Positions 12,685 through 24,743 of a stretch of DNA of 64,000 nt are shown in pieces; the stretch's first letter is position 1, and every line of letters begins with the position of its first letter. The translations under genes were made by a program, and so were the position numbers. The notes below the pieces were generated by a model, which saw only the letters and a list, made by a program, of their open reading frames with translations, was not told the origin of the DNA and made no database searches. Source of the DNA: Camillea tinctor (lineage: Eukaryota; Ascomycota; Sordariomycetes; Xylariales; Xylariaceae); assembly GCA_022578605.1 (NCBI GenBank), contig MU394081.1:124850-188849 (forward strand). The letters run 5' to 3'.

Positions 12685-14338
12685 CTTTGGTCAGGCCTTC
12701 AGGTTTGTGAATTTAATTAGCTGTGGAGCCGCGAAGCAAGGGTGAAGTGTGGCGCGATGGGTATCGATTCTTGTCGGTCAAGGTCTCAGACGTGAACCCG
12801 TCGTGCGCAAGTTGTAATGACGATATACAGCGAAGTGAATCAAGAGTCTGATGTGTGAGAGCATCGACAGGTGGCTAGTGTTTGGTTTCGCAACACCAAA
12901 AAAAAAAAGTAGGGCGACAGCACAAGTGGAAATTACAACAACTATTAGTGTGGGAGAGGTTGAAGCAGAAGGGGAGGGGAGGGGAAGAGAGAGGGGGAGA
13001 ATTGAGAAAGTGAAAGTGGAAGAACAAGGCGGCGGCAGAGAGAAGTCTGGGGGAGAGAGAGGAAAAAGGTCAAGATAGATAGATAGTTTAACGGGATAAG
13101 GATTGGGATTGGGATGGGTTATGGGATGTATGGGTATGGGTATGGATATGGAGATGGGGATGGATGCCAATTGCAAGGTTCGTTTTAGTCCAAGTGTGTC
13201 AGAAAAAGGTGTATGACTACCCGTATTATCCCAAGCCAACCAGTAGTAATAGAGTGCAAATGTGAATGTGAAGAAAAAAAAAGATGGACCAACTTTGGAA
13301 ACCTTGGAGGGTCTGTAACCCCCCAGGCTCGGCCAGGTGGGAAAACGAGAAGATAATGGATCAAGGTTGCAAGGGAGCTGGTAGCTGGTAGCTGGCCAAC
13401 TCAGCAAAAGATGCACCAAAGTGGAGCACTGTGGGACTGCCTTGTGTAAGTGACCGTGGCAGAGGATTGGGTGGAAAAGCCGTGGGCTGACACGACTGGA
13501 AGATGATTGCAAGGAATGTTGAACGAGCCTAGCGCCGGTGGGGGAAACATGGACCGCCCGACCAAGCCTTGACCTGATTTTTGATTGGTTGTTATCTTGT
13601 AGTGGTAAACGGGTCTTGACCTGGTGAGTGGTCTGAGCACCCCACGGGTCGATGGGCAGTGCAGATTCCGAACTGTAAACTAGATACTTATGTACGTATT
13701 GTCTGTATGTATGTAGGGAGCATGTGCAGAAAAAAAAGAAAAAGAAAAAGGAATGCAAACGGTCCTCGTAAGTGCGTAGTGGTAATACCTAATACCTAGC
13801 GTAGTAGTGGATAGTTGTTGTAAGTTGTGGGAAAGTTGGCAGGTCGATCGAGATCTGAATTACCTAGGTAAGGTAGTTGAAGTCGAAAAAAAAAAAGGGA
13901 GGACGGGTTTTTCTTTTCTTTTTTTCTTTTCCTTTTTTTTTTCTCTTCGGGTTGAGTTTTTGGTCAAGAATAAAGTGTTGCTATAGAATTTCATAACCTT
14001 GTTCACCCTCTTTCTTTCTTTTTTGTCTTTCCTTCCAAATTCGGGGTTTCAATTTTTCCTACTTATTTCTCTTTTTTTTTTTGTGTGTCTTCCCTTATCT
14101 TCCCCTCTCTTCTCTTTTTTATTTTTTTGTTCGGTTTCCAATCCTTTTTGTGAGACTTAATGTGACCAGAAATTCGTAGTTATGTGTGATACTGCGGATG
14201 TTTAAAATTGATGAGGGGGCGTAACCGATTGGCCGGGAGTGAATATCGCGTGGTATGAAAATTGAAAGGTTAAAGAAAGAGGGACTTCATTGATTGGAAC
14301 GCGAAGACGCGACTGCGCGTATTGTTTTTGTCTCGGGC

Positions 14339-14344
14339 ACGCGT
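14339..14344. promoter_or_regulatory. MCB-like site (ACGCGT) upstream of hcm1
   Basis: The palindrome ACGCGT, the MluI cell-cycle box bound by MBF-type factors. CCAAT boxes lie close on each side (reverse at about 14292-14297, forward at about 14349-14354), with GC-rich GACGCG next to them. It is about 1.9 kb from the hcm1 ATG. Cell-cycle control of HCM1 by MBF/SBF factors is known in yeast; its use here is inferred from one site. Confidence 0.35.
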
Positions 14345-16660
14345 CGGTCCAATCAAAACTCGCGAATTGACGTCCTCTGGTCTTGGCGTTCCCTCTTTCA
14401 GCTATCTACTTAATCCAACACTAGACTTTGTTAAAAAGCACGCATAACTCTCGAATGCTTGTAGCCTATTAACTACACGTGCACTATTTGGTGTAGTGTA
14501 GAAAATAGGTAGAAAATGGGGAAATGGGCAGACCTCCTGGCATAGTCGAGGTTTGATAAACCACGACTAACAAGGTAGATTAGATAGACGATAGACATGT
14601 CCGTCGACACTATCAACCCCTCTGTCTTATCTATCTCGAAGCTACAATGTCTGCGATCTCGATCAGCCTTCAAACTAGTCGATAAAGATAAAATAGGTTC
14701 GGCCAAACTAGATTTTTATTCCTCTGGAGAAACCTGCACTATTCCCCTGAGACAATGCGACACCAATATACAGACTATGTACAATATGCATTTCATACTA
14801 CCAGACACTACTTACATAGGCAGGTACTATTTCACATATCTGCGGATACGAGCGACGCCAGGACAGCCGCTCAACCTGATATGTATCTTGCTACATATCA
14901 CACTATGTACATATGGCGTGCTCAGGCCATGGTCAATTTCACATCTCACACCGTCTAGACTTTTATCGATCCGGTGTCTACAACTTTGAACTAGCCCACA
15001 CGTAAAAAAATGACATCACTATCCATTGCTTAGTTTCGGTCCATCGTCAGGTCCGGTCAGGTCTAGTGGCGGTCACTACACTTAGCAGACCCATCAGTTG
15101 AACCAACCCCGAATTGCTGCTAAGCTACCAAGGTAGGTCGCAAACGGACTGAACTGGCGGTTTGTCACCTTGTCTATCCTTCTTGTTCCTGTCTGTCTCT
15201 CTATCTTACCCGCCTGCCCATTTCCCTGACAGATTTCGACTCGAGAAGCCGAGGTATGGGCATATGCATACGTACATACATACCTTAGCACTTAAGGTAC
15301 CTTGGCAGTTTTTGTGTTTAATTCTTTTTTTGCACTATCAAAGCCGACGGTGGCAGTGGTCGGTTCGGAAGGTAACTTACATTAATACAAGGCTAGTGTA
15401 GCTATCCGGGGACTCTGCTACATACTAGACTGTCAACCCCCCCTTCTCCCCATCCACACCACCTATATGTCAAACGTTTAGCCAAAGCCGTCGTGTAAGA
15501 CGCTTCCAGCCCTTCCGCCTGACAAACGTGACCGCATCAACCTTGGGTTTTCTAGTTCGGTTGGGCATTGAAGCCGCACACTCATTTCCAAACTCTGGTC
15601 TTGCCCACGCGCCAGAACTGACAACGCATCATGGGTATCCCATCAACCGTGGTTAGATCTTATCTGCCTCGCGCCTAGTGGCCGGCACTCAGTAGTCATA
15701 CGGTACATTTCCTTCCTCCCTTGGCATCCGCGTCGCCGATGTCTGGAGAAGAGGGAGGAGGAGGAGAAGGAACAATTGGGGTAACCAACTCGGGTATACG
15801 ATCTCCTTTAACCCCAAGTAGGAAGGAATTTTCTGGCATCCCGCTGGAGGGCTTCCAGAGCCGTTCGCGCTCCACCGCTTCCTGTCTATCACTTTGTGTT
15901 CTAGCGCCTATGAAAATCTTCTATCGAGTTCCTCAAGGATCACGCCGCTTTAGGCCATTACACCGCATATCCCTGCGTTTAAATGCATCCTATTAAACCT
16001 CGATCGGGCAACTCAGACGACCTTGACCGTGGCAACGTGAGCTTCCGGCGAGCTTCCCACCCCTCTCCCCTCATCTCTTCTCTAAAACAAAGTTTACCAG
16101 GTTCTCCCCGATCATTGCTCTCAGACCTCTCGATCCCGCTGCATTGTACCTTTGGTGGTTCATCCGGGTAATAGCTCTTTTTCTCTCTCTCTCTCTCTCT
16201 CACCATCTGTGCTCACTATGTCACATCAGATCAGAGGAAATTTGTTAGTGAAACATCAACGCTAGGTTCGTGCCAATCTCTGCAAAATTGAGTTACATAG
16301 TAGATATCTATATGTATATATATACACATATATATAAGGATATAAAGGCAGTTTAAAGTACGGCTAAGGAAAAAACAGGTTTCAGGGCCACTGGCTTGCA
16401 GGCCTGGAACGACTGAGAGTGATTTTCAAGCCCGAGCTACTGTAGGTAATCCCGGCAGCTGTGAGCTCTTAGCGACATGGGTTGGAATAAATCTACCGAA
16501 CGATAAGCGTCGGCCTTGTTTGAGCAGTAAGCTTATCGGGGTTCTGATTGACACCTATCTTACGATCCCAAGTTACATAGAGCCAATCCTTTGATCGCCT
16601 TCAGCACTAGATAATGCAAGTACTTTATGAATCAATGCATTCAACACAATTTCTTATAGT

Positions 16661-16706
16661 GTCGTGCCGTGTCGTGTCGCGTCATGTCGCGTCGTGCCAT
16701 TTCGTC
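16661..16706. repeat. GTCGTG/GTCGCG short tandem repeat
   Basis: About 46 bases made of variants of a 5-base unit (GTCGT, GTCGC, GTGCC, GTCAT), a degenerate G+C-rich satellite in otherwise A+T-rich DNA. No gene context. Confidence 0.6.
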
Positions 16707-16912
16707 TTAATTGGATGATTGGATTTCAAATAACTGTCGAGAATTGTGTCATAGATATGCGCCTAGGAATTCAACGACTCAATGGCAGCTTTTAAGTTCG
16801 AATTGAACTACCGGTACGTGAGGCATGTGGGAGATTGGGGAGATTAGTATTAAATATCTCTGAGCTTATTAGTGAACACAAGAAGCGATTCCCTAATAAC
16901 TGCCTAACCTAG

Positions 16913-17152
16913 CAGCCCGGCGTCAAAAAACACACGACTCTCACTTGACCTAGCGATGTTCTTGATTTAAATAACAACAGCCCAATAACTACATAACCTA
17001 ATAACTTAAATTTTTATAACTAGGTAAATCATTGACTTTTATTTATTAATATAATTTTTTAAAATTTAATTGTATGAGAATTTGTGCTAAATATGATTGT
17101 TGAAGTTTATGGCTGTGTAAGTGAGAGTCGGGTGTATTTTGACGCCGGGCTG
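16913..17152. mobile_element. MITE-like element, 240 bp, with TIRs and direct repeats
   Basis: The left end starts CAGCCCGGCGTCAAAA and the right end is its reverse complement. The match runs for about 36 bases with about two or three mismatches, through CGACTCTCACTT. The ends are flanked on both sides by the same five bases, CCTAG (16908-16912 and 17153-17157), as expected of a target-site duplication. A 3-base CTA duplication with TIRs one base longer reads equally well. The interior is very A+T-rich and has no coding capacity, so it would be non-autonomous. The superfamily cannot be fixed from one copy. Confidence 0.75.
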
Positions 17153-18100
17153 CCTAGGTCCCCAGTAACTGGAACATGCCTACGGAGTAAGCTTGCTTAA
17201 GGTGCATACATACAGCTACACTAGTAGGTTAAACTATCCTAGCTGCCTACACTAGACTAAAAGGGGGTAAAGGTCGTAAGCCTACCTGGCTATCACCGTC
17301 ACCTGCTGCCAGCTGCAATTCCCATGCTAGGTTAGTAACACTAGTATAGTCCATATATATGTGACATATTAAGAATACTTATTGGAACGCTTCTTAATTG
17401 GAATTGTCTCAATTGTAAACCACTTCGGTTCCTAAAAAACTAAAGATTTTGAGCCGCAGCCCGTTTATTTAAACCTGTCTTTGACAAACATTGAATCCTG
17501 AATTATTCCATAAATAGAGACCTGCACGGACCAAAGATCAAGGGAGGCAAAAAAGGTTATCGTCTCTACCCCAGATTGACTACGCTCATCGAAATTATAT
17601 CTACACTAGCATCATCAAACTTTGGTCAGAACGTCAACTCTCCAATTCTAAAATACCAGATTGTGTCATCAACCGTATTATCCGTCGTGGCGTGAATTAT
17701 GCACACATGTTTGTTTATACATTCATAATGATCATCGCTTCAGCCCCGAGACATCTTTGGAGCCCAACCCGTAAGTTCAGCTTACACACCCACAGGTTGC
17801 CATCGAGCCTCGACGACATTGTTTACGTAGATACCTCATCACATTGGTCATTATCAGACCTATTATTCCCGGCAATGAAGCCAAGCAACTCTTCTTAGAT
17901 ATAGCTGGCCATAGATGGCGTCAGCAGTTGCAGCGAATGTAATCATGGAATGTTCTTCTACCGGAACCGCGACGATGTCAACCGGACAACGTAAATGCAG
18001 CCAGCAGCCTTAGGAAATAATCCATTATAGCCGTCTTCATTTACCGTTCCAAGCGGCAGTGTCCCAATTCATCTGACGTTTGATACTCTGGTTTACGAAC

Positions 18101-19324
18101 ATGAAATGCGGCATCTTCTTAGCGCTTATAGGCAGCCGCGCATGCTTGGCTGTAGTCAGAGACATATATGCAGCAAGTTATGCTGGTCTGGTGTTTCGTC
18201 TCAGATTGGACGACAACAAAGATGGCAGCTATTCCTTAGAAGAAGTTGGCTCATCCCTAGACTGTGGGTATAATCCCGCCTGGCTAGCTCTTGAGAAGGG
18301 GACGAGCACATTACTCTGCGCGAATGAGGCCTACACTATTGCCAATGTGGGCTCTCTAGCTTCCTTCTCTAAAGAATCTCTGTCGATCTTAGATAATGTA
18401 ACTACAGATTATGGGCCAGCACAAGCTGCCTTCTTTGCCACCAACCGCTTGGGTCTGGCCCATTATGCGGGAGGTGCTGTCTCGGTCTACGACACTTCAG
18501 ACCCCAGCAATCTGGTCGAACTCCAGAGTTTCCATTATTTTATGGATAAGCCGGGTCCGAACGCAACCCTCCAAGACAAGCCATACCCACACGGCATCGT
18601 CGCCGATCCCACCGGGAAATTCGTCGTCGTCCTAGACCGCGGCGCCGACGCCCTCCGGACCTACTCCGTAGGGTGGGACGACCGGCTCGTCGAGCTGGGC
18701 CCGCACTTCACGGAACCCGGCAACGGCCCGCGCCACGGCGTGTTCGTCAAAGGCACCAGCAAGACGTTCTTCTACATGCTGGGCGAGCTCACGAACTCGC
18801 TGCACGGCTTCGAGGCCCTCTACCGCGAAGACGGGTCCCTCGGCTTCAGACAGTTCTACAACAACAGCGCGTACCAGACCGGCTTCGGCGACGCCGCCGG
18901 CGGCGCGCACCTCCTCCTCTCGACGCGCAACGACGACCGGTCCGCGTATGCCGGCGCCCCGAGCGACACGCTCGCGTCTTACCGCGTCGACCTCGACACC
19001 GGCGCCCTCGCGCTGATAGGGCTCAGCGCGAGCGGCGGGCGCTGGCCGCGGTCGTTTGCGGTCTCCGCGGACGGCAAGCTGGTCGCCGTCGCGGACCAGT
19101 ACAGCGTCCCCGGCCGGCTGGTGGTGCTCGCTAGGGATCCGGAGACAGGGGTCATCGGCGACCAGACGCCCCTGGCGACGTGGACGACGAACGTCACGCT
19201 GCCCGACGGCCAGAGCATATCGCACATCTTATGGGACGACGACGACGACGAACCGTCATTGGCTGGTTTGCGAGAGGATAGCCTGCTGCTAAGGGGGACG
19301 CCGGCGCTCGGAAGGTTCAGCTGA
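18101..19324 (+). CDS. Secreted lactonase-fold (7-bladed beta-propeller) protein
   Basis: Single exon, 407 residues. The first ATG of the open frame is at 18101; the frame itself extends seven codons further up but has no ATG there. A signal peptide is likely (MKCGIFLALIGSRACLA). Repeated blade-like segments occur: NPAWLALEKGTSTLLCANE, YPHGIVADPTGKFVVVLDRG, GPRHGVFVKGTSKTFFYMLG, WPRSFAVSADGKLVAVADQY. These are typical of the fungal 6-phosphogluconolactonase / carboxy-cis,cis-muconate cyclase-like family. Members of that fold open or form lactone rings on sugars or aromatic breakdown products. The substrate cannot be told here, and secretion argues against a pentose-phosphate role. The 3' half is markedly more G+C-rich than the 5' half. 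Confidence 0.8.
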   Translation: MKCGIFLALIGSRACLAVVRDIYAASYAGLVFRLRLDDNKDGSYSLEEVGSSLDCGYNPAWLALEKGTSTLLCANEAYTIANVGSLASFSKESLSILDNVTTDYGPAQAAFFATNRLGLAHYAGGAVSVYDTSDPSNLVELQSFHYFMDKPGPNATLQDKPYPHGIVADPTGKFVVVLDRGADALRTYSVGWDDRLVELGPHFTEPGNGPRHGVFVKGTSKTFFYMLGELTNSLHGFEALYREDGSLGFRQFYNNSAYQTGFGDAAGGAHLLLSTRNDDRSAYAGAPSDTLASYRVDLDTGALALIGLSASGGRWPRSFAVSADGKLVAVADQYSVPGRLVVLARDPETGVIGDQTPLATWTTNVTLPDGQSISHILWDDDDDEPSLAGLREDSLLLRGTPALGRFS

Positions 19325-22003
19325 GGTCGGGAAATAAAGGGCTGTGATTTGGTGCCCACGCGGGTTAGCGTCAAAGTCTTATCAAGGGGGGGAAGAGGGG
19401 CGCAACAAGAGCTGCTCCATATAATTATCCTGATCTAGAGATGTTGATGTTTCTCCTAGTGGTAGTCATCGCTTTGCAGCATAACCTGTTGTTTGCAGGT
19501 TCCTTAGCCCTGCATATGCACCTGTCGTTCGCGGTGGTTGGGTGCTCGTAAACAACCGCCAACCATTGCCTTTGTTTCGCAAATTCACTACTAGCCTAGC
19601 TATCAACACCGCACCACACCCCCTAGTTAGTTGAGTGATGGAAGGCAGCCAGGTCTAGGCAGCGGGATTGCCGTGCCACCGCTTTACATATGCGCATCAG
19701 TTAGTCTTCCTTGATAGATGCTCGTATGAGCAGCATCGGCGGCAATCGCCCGAGACTTGTCTCCACGCACGGCGGACTTGAAACTAGAAGGAAATCTTGT
19801 AGGATGGAAGTGAACGACTAAAACATTCGACTAGAACAAGAGTAAACCCCCCCCCCCCCGGTTTCCTTCTTTAAAATAGAGTACGACATGTGATCCTTCC
19901 GTGTACGAAATGTACCCCTACATTGATTATAGAGGAGGAGGCTACCGGAAACATTAGAAGAAGCCGTCGCTCGGAGTATGTGAAAACTCACATACTGACT
20001 GGTATTGAATATATCATCTCAACCAAAGTGTATCTGAAAACCTCTCTCATTTGAGTACTCCTAACCACTCGTTTTCTTCTGAACACATTCAACACAGAGG
20101 GGATACCCCTCCTTGCATTTGCTATACGAATGTCTTCTATTAGCACACCCTGGATTGATGATACAAGTGGAAATAAAAGTAGAGTAAACATCCAGCCCTC
20201 TACGGCCCTTCCCGAGTTGTCTTGTCTCGGTCCGCCACACATGTATGTAGGAGGCTCTAACCAACCCCTCTCACTCTGAAAAGCTACACTATTTCGTGCA
20301 GTAGAGGTGAAGTTCATCTGCGGCGGGAGGAGGAGAGGAGATTAAGTTGATTCAGCCAATGTGTGTCTCATGTGAGAGAACCTGCATGGTCGGTCTAGAC
20401 ATAGTACTGTCTTCTTTTAGGGTGAGGTTTTTTCTTTTCTTTTTAATATATTCCCTAGTGATTCAGACCCCGAAAACTGCTGTTTTATATTACATACATG
20501 TCGGTTCTAGACACGCTTGTCTCGCCGCAGATGTTATGAGGTGAAACCCTTTTTTACAAAACAGACTACGGGTTTGGGGTTTGTTTTGCCTCTTTGGGTG
20601 TATGTACCTATTCGTCCCGAATCGGGTTCGGGCGATGTGGGATATGTCTCAAACACGATGAGGATGTTCGTGTATAGCTCTGAAGCAACGATTCTCTTGT
20701 TCTTAGCCTGGTGTTTTGCATGCAAGTTTTATGGTCTGTCATAGCTCGTATATATACTAGGTATATATATCATATATATAGTTAACTCTTGATCGTTTAA
20801 TATCTGCATCCATCCGACGATAACTCTCCTTTCTTTCAATAAATTTAATTTACCTTTATCGGAGGAACTCGTAACTAATGGAAGAGAACTTTAATCAAGA
20901 GTTATGCCCGATGTACTTCTTTCTTTATACTATATAGATCGACTTCCGGCCATTGTGAATGTGTACTGATTACTTCTAAGCAGAACCCCCGTCTTGTTGG
21001 TAGAAATCGAAGAGATCGATAGCTATAGGATAATCTGGTGGTAAGTTACAGGTGTGTTTGATTGAGATCAATCTATTAGGACGCCTGTTTCTTGCAACTT
21101 GACACGCATTCATGGAGGCTGATTGTATACGATGATTTGCTTGTGAATATCTATTTGATATATATGCTGGCTTTAGCTTGTATTTTAAGAGGCTGACTTT
21201 AGTAAATGGGGCTTTTAAACATGTCGTCGATATATAATCAGGCTTAGACATTTCGATACGTTACTGTCTGACACTTGCTAATTAGTGAATTACCTTATAT
21301 ATATATAGAACTGTGAATGGAGCTAGTGCTTGCGGATGTTTGTTTTATATTGAAGGAAATTACCTACACTAAGGCGGGCTGTTACACACGCTGTTTATAG
21401 AGTTTTCGTTTTCTGAACTAGCTGACTAGTAGTAAACTATACTGGGTAGTTGGGATTTTAGCTTACCCGGCAGGTTCGATATGGTTGGGGCTAGGTAGGT
21501 ACGTATATAGTTGTGGGGTTTTTAGTGCGTATCTAACCTTAGAGTACTTACCTAAGGCGGTCACCTCTATCTTGCCTTGTCTCGCCAGGCTAGCTTAGCT
21601 GTTCCTGCCCCTCCAAAGGGAAAAAAAAAGAATGAATGTAGGTGATCGAATCAGCGTAGACGGGACCCGTAAGTTTATGTAGATAGAGAGTTTTGATAAC
21701 ATCATTGAATCTTCGTCTCCATCTTCCCCACGTTTTAGGTTCCAACTAGTTGACTTCGATCTGATTCACTCTCTTTTACGTTACCTGATTGAATGTTGCC
21801 GTGGACCTCTCTCTCGCTATCTCGCTCTCTCTACTCTCGACTTATTAAGTATATATGGTGTAGAAGAAAGGAAAGAATAGGAAATAAGAAAACATACAAA
21901 GCAAAAGAAAGACCAGACAGACAGATCACCAGACGGACGGAGAGTAAAAGAGAGACAAGATAAGAGAGGGACTGGAGCTGGAGCTGGACTGCGAACAGAA
22001 ACC
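19325..22003. other. Intergenic region before atg16
   Basis: About 2.7 kb with a 13-base C run (19847-19859), TA-rich patches (20745-20785, 21295-21310) and a TCTCGCT repeat just before atg16 (21808-21835). Short open frames, including one of 109 codons on the minus strand at 19988-20317, show no domain or splice support. Confidence 0.5.
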
Positions 22004-22775
22004 ATGCCCGATTGGCGCGATGAATATTTGACTTCGCTGCAGGAAGCAGAGCGGAACAACCCCGTGAACAAGGACCTGGTGGAAGCCTGTAAGCCGTGAT
22101 TGTCCCACCTCGGGATTTCCCATTGCCCCCTTACCCTTGGTCCCATAACTGACCGAGCTCCCCTTCCCTCCAGGTTCCCAGCTCGCCGACCGCGTCGCCG
22201 CCCTCGAAGCCGAGAAAGCCGTACTCCAAGCCTCGAAATCAACACCATCACCCTCCGCCAAACCAAGCGAGAGCAGCGATTCCGACCCCCGCGCCGCGGC
22301 GCAGACGCGCCTCGACCTGGCCGAGGCCCTGCGCTCCAAGGGCCAGCTGCAGACCAAGCTGCGGGCGGCCGAGGACGAGCTGCAGAAGCTGCGCTCCAAG
22401 ACGCGCGCCGACGCCAAGCGCATCGCCGACCTGACCGCCGAGCGCAATGCCCTGACCTCCAAGCTCAAGGACCGCAACGAGGAGCTCGCCGGCAAGAACA
22501 AGCTCTTGAAGGTATGGGATAGATGGCCCTTTTTGATTTCTTTATTTTGTTGTTTACCTTGCTTTTTATTTGCTGCTGATGCTAATGCGCGCGCGTTGTT
22601 ATAGGACGTACAAGACGAGAACCTGACACTAAACATCCAGCTGGACGTCACGGAGCAGAAGGTGGCCAAGGTGCAGGCGGAGAATAAAGAGCTAGTAGAC
22701 CGATGGATGAAGAGGATGGGCCACGAGGCGGATGCTATGAATCTCCAGAACGAGGCGCCTATGAATCGAAGATGA
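22004..22775 (+). CDS. atg16: Autophagy protein 16 (Atg16)
   Basis: Exons 22004-22088, 22174-22511 and 22605-22775 give 197 residues. The N-terminus MPDWRDEYLTSLQEAERNNP is the Atg5-binding segment of fungal Atg16. It is followed by a long coiled coil (about residues 30-185, with heptads such as LDLAEALRSKGQLQTKLRAA) and the conserved end ELVDRWMKRMGHEADAMN. There is no WD40 domain, as in fungi. Atg16 dimerises through the coil and carries Atg12-Atg5 to the phagophore for Atg8 lipidation. All introns are short with consensus sites. It is the second autophagy gene in the window, after atg101. Confidence 0.95.
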
Positions 22776-23213
22776 AACGGAATGAGGGAAAACGAGAAAT
22801 GAAGATAACAATAAAAAATAACTAGTTTTTGGGAATTGGGAGGTAACATAGGGAAAAGAGGGAGGGCTTGGTAGAGGAGGAAGAAAAAAAGGAATCGCAT
22901 TACAAATGCTATGGTATCGTATCGCTACATCTAATTATTTGTACAGTAAGTGTATCCGGCATTACTGTCTTTCTTTTTTTTTGTTCGTTCTACACTTTTC
23001 CCTATAACACTCTCTCTTTCTCTTTCTCCTAAATATCCCCCCAGGGTATCCTGACATAATCGTGTCTCTATCTCCTCGTTCTACCGTTCTATAGACAGAA
23101 GCTCATGGCTGAAATGGAAAAAAAGAAAAAAAAAGAAGAGAGAAATATTGCTTTCCCCAGCATGTCGTGTTAAATCTAACACACGGAAAACAAAACTCCT
23201 AGATACATCGGTA
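22776..23213. other. Convergent 3' region, atg16 / dot1
   Basis: 438 bases between two tail-to-tail genes, with T and A runs (22973-22982, 23118-23135). No further gene was seen. Confidence 0.55.
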
Positions 23214-24743
23214 TCACTTCTTGGTGGAGATGTAGTAGTCACCATCCGAGGCAGCCCAGCTGACCCAGTTCTGGTGATATCGGTAGTGCTCGACCTCGAG
23301 AATGCTGGTCGCGACGTCGTTGACCGCCGTCTTGTTGTCGTGCACAAAGGACTTGAGGGATATGATCTTGCAGCCCTTCTTTAGGTCTAGAAACATGTTG
23401 ATGAGGGCATCGTTGAGGGTCGAGGTGAAGGCTTTGTTGTTTACCAGGATGACGTCTGCCTCCTTCAGCTTTTCTATGATCTTAGTGTTGGTACGGAAGT
23501 CACCTCGCTCTAGATGAACCCTCCCAGGTGACACACCCCAAAGCAGACAACGGGACTTGAATTCCTTTTCTTGGGCTTCGGCGAGGTTGCAGGCGTTCTC
23601 CATCATCTCGCATCCGTAGCTCCGACATCCGATCTCGAGGGCGGCTTGGAGGACGACGTTGCCTACACCAGACCCAAGATCAATGAAGACCTGATCCGAC
23701 GTCATCTTGGTCTGCTCGACGAGGATCTTGGTGACAAATGGATGTAGTAGTTCTCCGTATACGTTGTCGCTTCCCGCCTCGTATTTCGTGAGCATCTCGA
23801 CCTTGGGGGCAACGGTACGATCGTATACTTGGGTGAGGATGAAAGATACAAGGCTGGCAGGGAGATGATGGATTTGGTCGAGGTTCTTGGCCACAGTGCC
23901 GTTCTCAACTAGCTCTAGTAACTTCTGGTTATAGTTATTGAGGGCTGTCCTGAAGAGAGGCACATCTCGATATTTCTCGCTCGAAGCTCGTTCCATCTGT
24001 CTCTTGAAGCTGGAGTTGTGATCGATGAATGGTCGCGCGTCGGCATCGGTGAGGTACGTCTCGGCAACGAGTTCTACGGTAGAGAGGATATCCTTCACAG
24101 CATCGATCTTATCTTTCTGCCATACAAGCTCATATCTAAATTGTGTTGTTAGCACAACCAATAAGGAACTCGGGGACTTCCTCTTCTAGTTAGCCTACCT
24201 CTCGCGCGCACATCGTGATGGATACTGTAGTTCAATCGCAATCTCATCTTTCTTCGCGCCGGAAATGGGCGGGCACTTGGTAGCCACCGAGGCGATATCA
24301 GCAGCGTGGATGATGTGGGGATGTCGGATCTCATCGCCGAAGGCCTTCTTATGGCGCAACTTGCGGTTGAGGTCGATGGATCTCGAATCGCTGCGACGCG
24401 CTCGTTTCCGGAATGGGTCGCCATCTTCCTCTTCAGACTCGGAATCGTTACCAAAGGCAGGAGAGTCGCGCGGGGTACTAGTGACAGCCTTGCGCTTCCG
24501 CTCGACCCGCTTCTCATCGGAGGATGAGGGATAAGGTGACGCGCTCTTGGTTCGAGATAATCGGGGATTCGGAGATAGGCGGGATGACGAGGACGAGGAC
24601 AATTGGCTCGAGGTTGCGCGCAGGCTATTTGTGCTGCTCTTCGGCGCCACGGCCGGGCGCGGCTTGCTCGGGACCACAACCTTCTCTACGCGGATTGACT
24701 GAGGTGCAGCCTTGAGCTTCGACTTGTTGCTAAAGATACCCAT
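23214..24743 (-). CDS. dot1: Histone H3 lysine-79 methyltransferase Dot1
   Basis: Exons (minus) 24743-24199 and 24135-23214 give 488 residues with a 63-bp intron. Residues 1-180 are basic and Ser-rich ([23 protein letters not shown]), a likely nucleosome-contact region. The catalytic domain starts at YELVW (residue 183). The SAM-binding loop DLGSGVGN is at 334-341 and the family's NNKAF motif starts at 414, followed by a KIISLKSF strand. It ends with [15 protein letters not shown]. Dot1 methylates nucleosomal H3K79, affecting silencing and DNA-damage responses. Length and layout fit other filamentous fungi. Tail-to-tail with atg16. Confidence 0.95.

Larger units (their letters stand above)
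12685..18079. other. Long intergenic region upstream of hcm1
   Basis: A 5.4 kb gene-free stretch. Nearest hcm1 are purine-rich tracts (12955-13075), GGGAT/GGTATG repeats (13095-13165), then long pyrimidine tracts (13905-14145) typical of a fungal leader or promoter. Further out are an ACGCGT site at 14339-14344, a (CT)n tract at about 16183-16201, TA-rich DNA at 16300-16340, GTCGTG-type repeats at 16661-16706 and the inverted-repeat element at 16913-17152. Open frames here are short or low-complexity. Confidence 0.55.

Noticed and set aside
12778..13758. 326-codon open frame on the minus strand
   Set aside because: It begins without ATG and is low-complexity (Phe, Pro, Ser, Ile-Pro repeats) from purine and GGAT tracts in the hcm1 leader; no domain.
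18632..19225. 197-codon minus-strand and 153-codon plus-strand Arg-rich frames
   Set aside because: Shadows of the G+C-rich part of the lactonase-fold gene.
21926..22900. 324-codon minus-strand open frame
   Set aside because: Antisense to atg16; Ser/Arg-rich shadow of coiled-coil codons.
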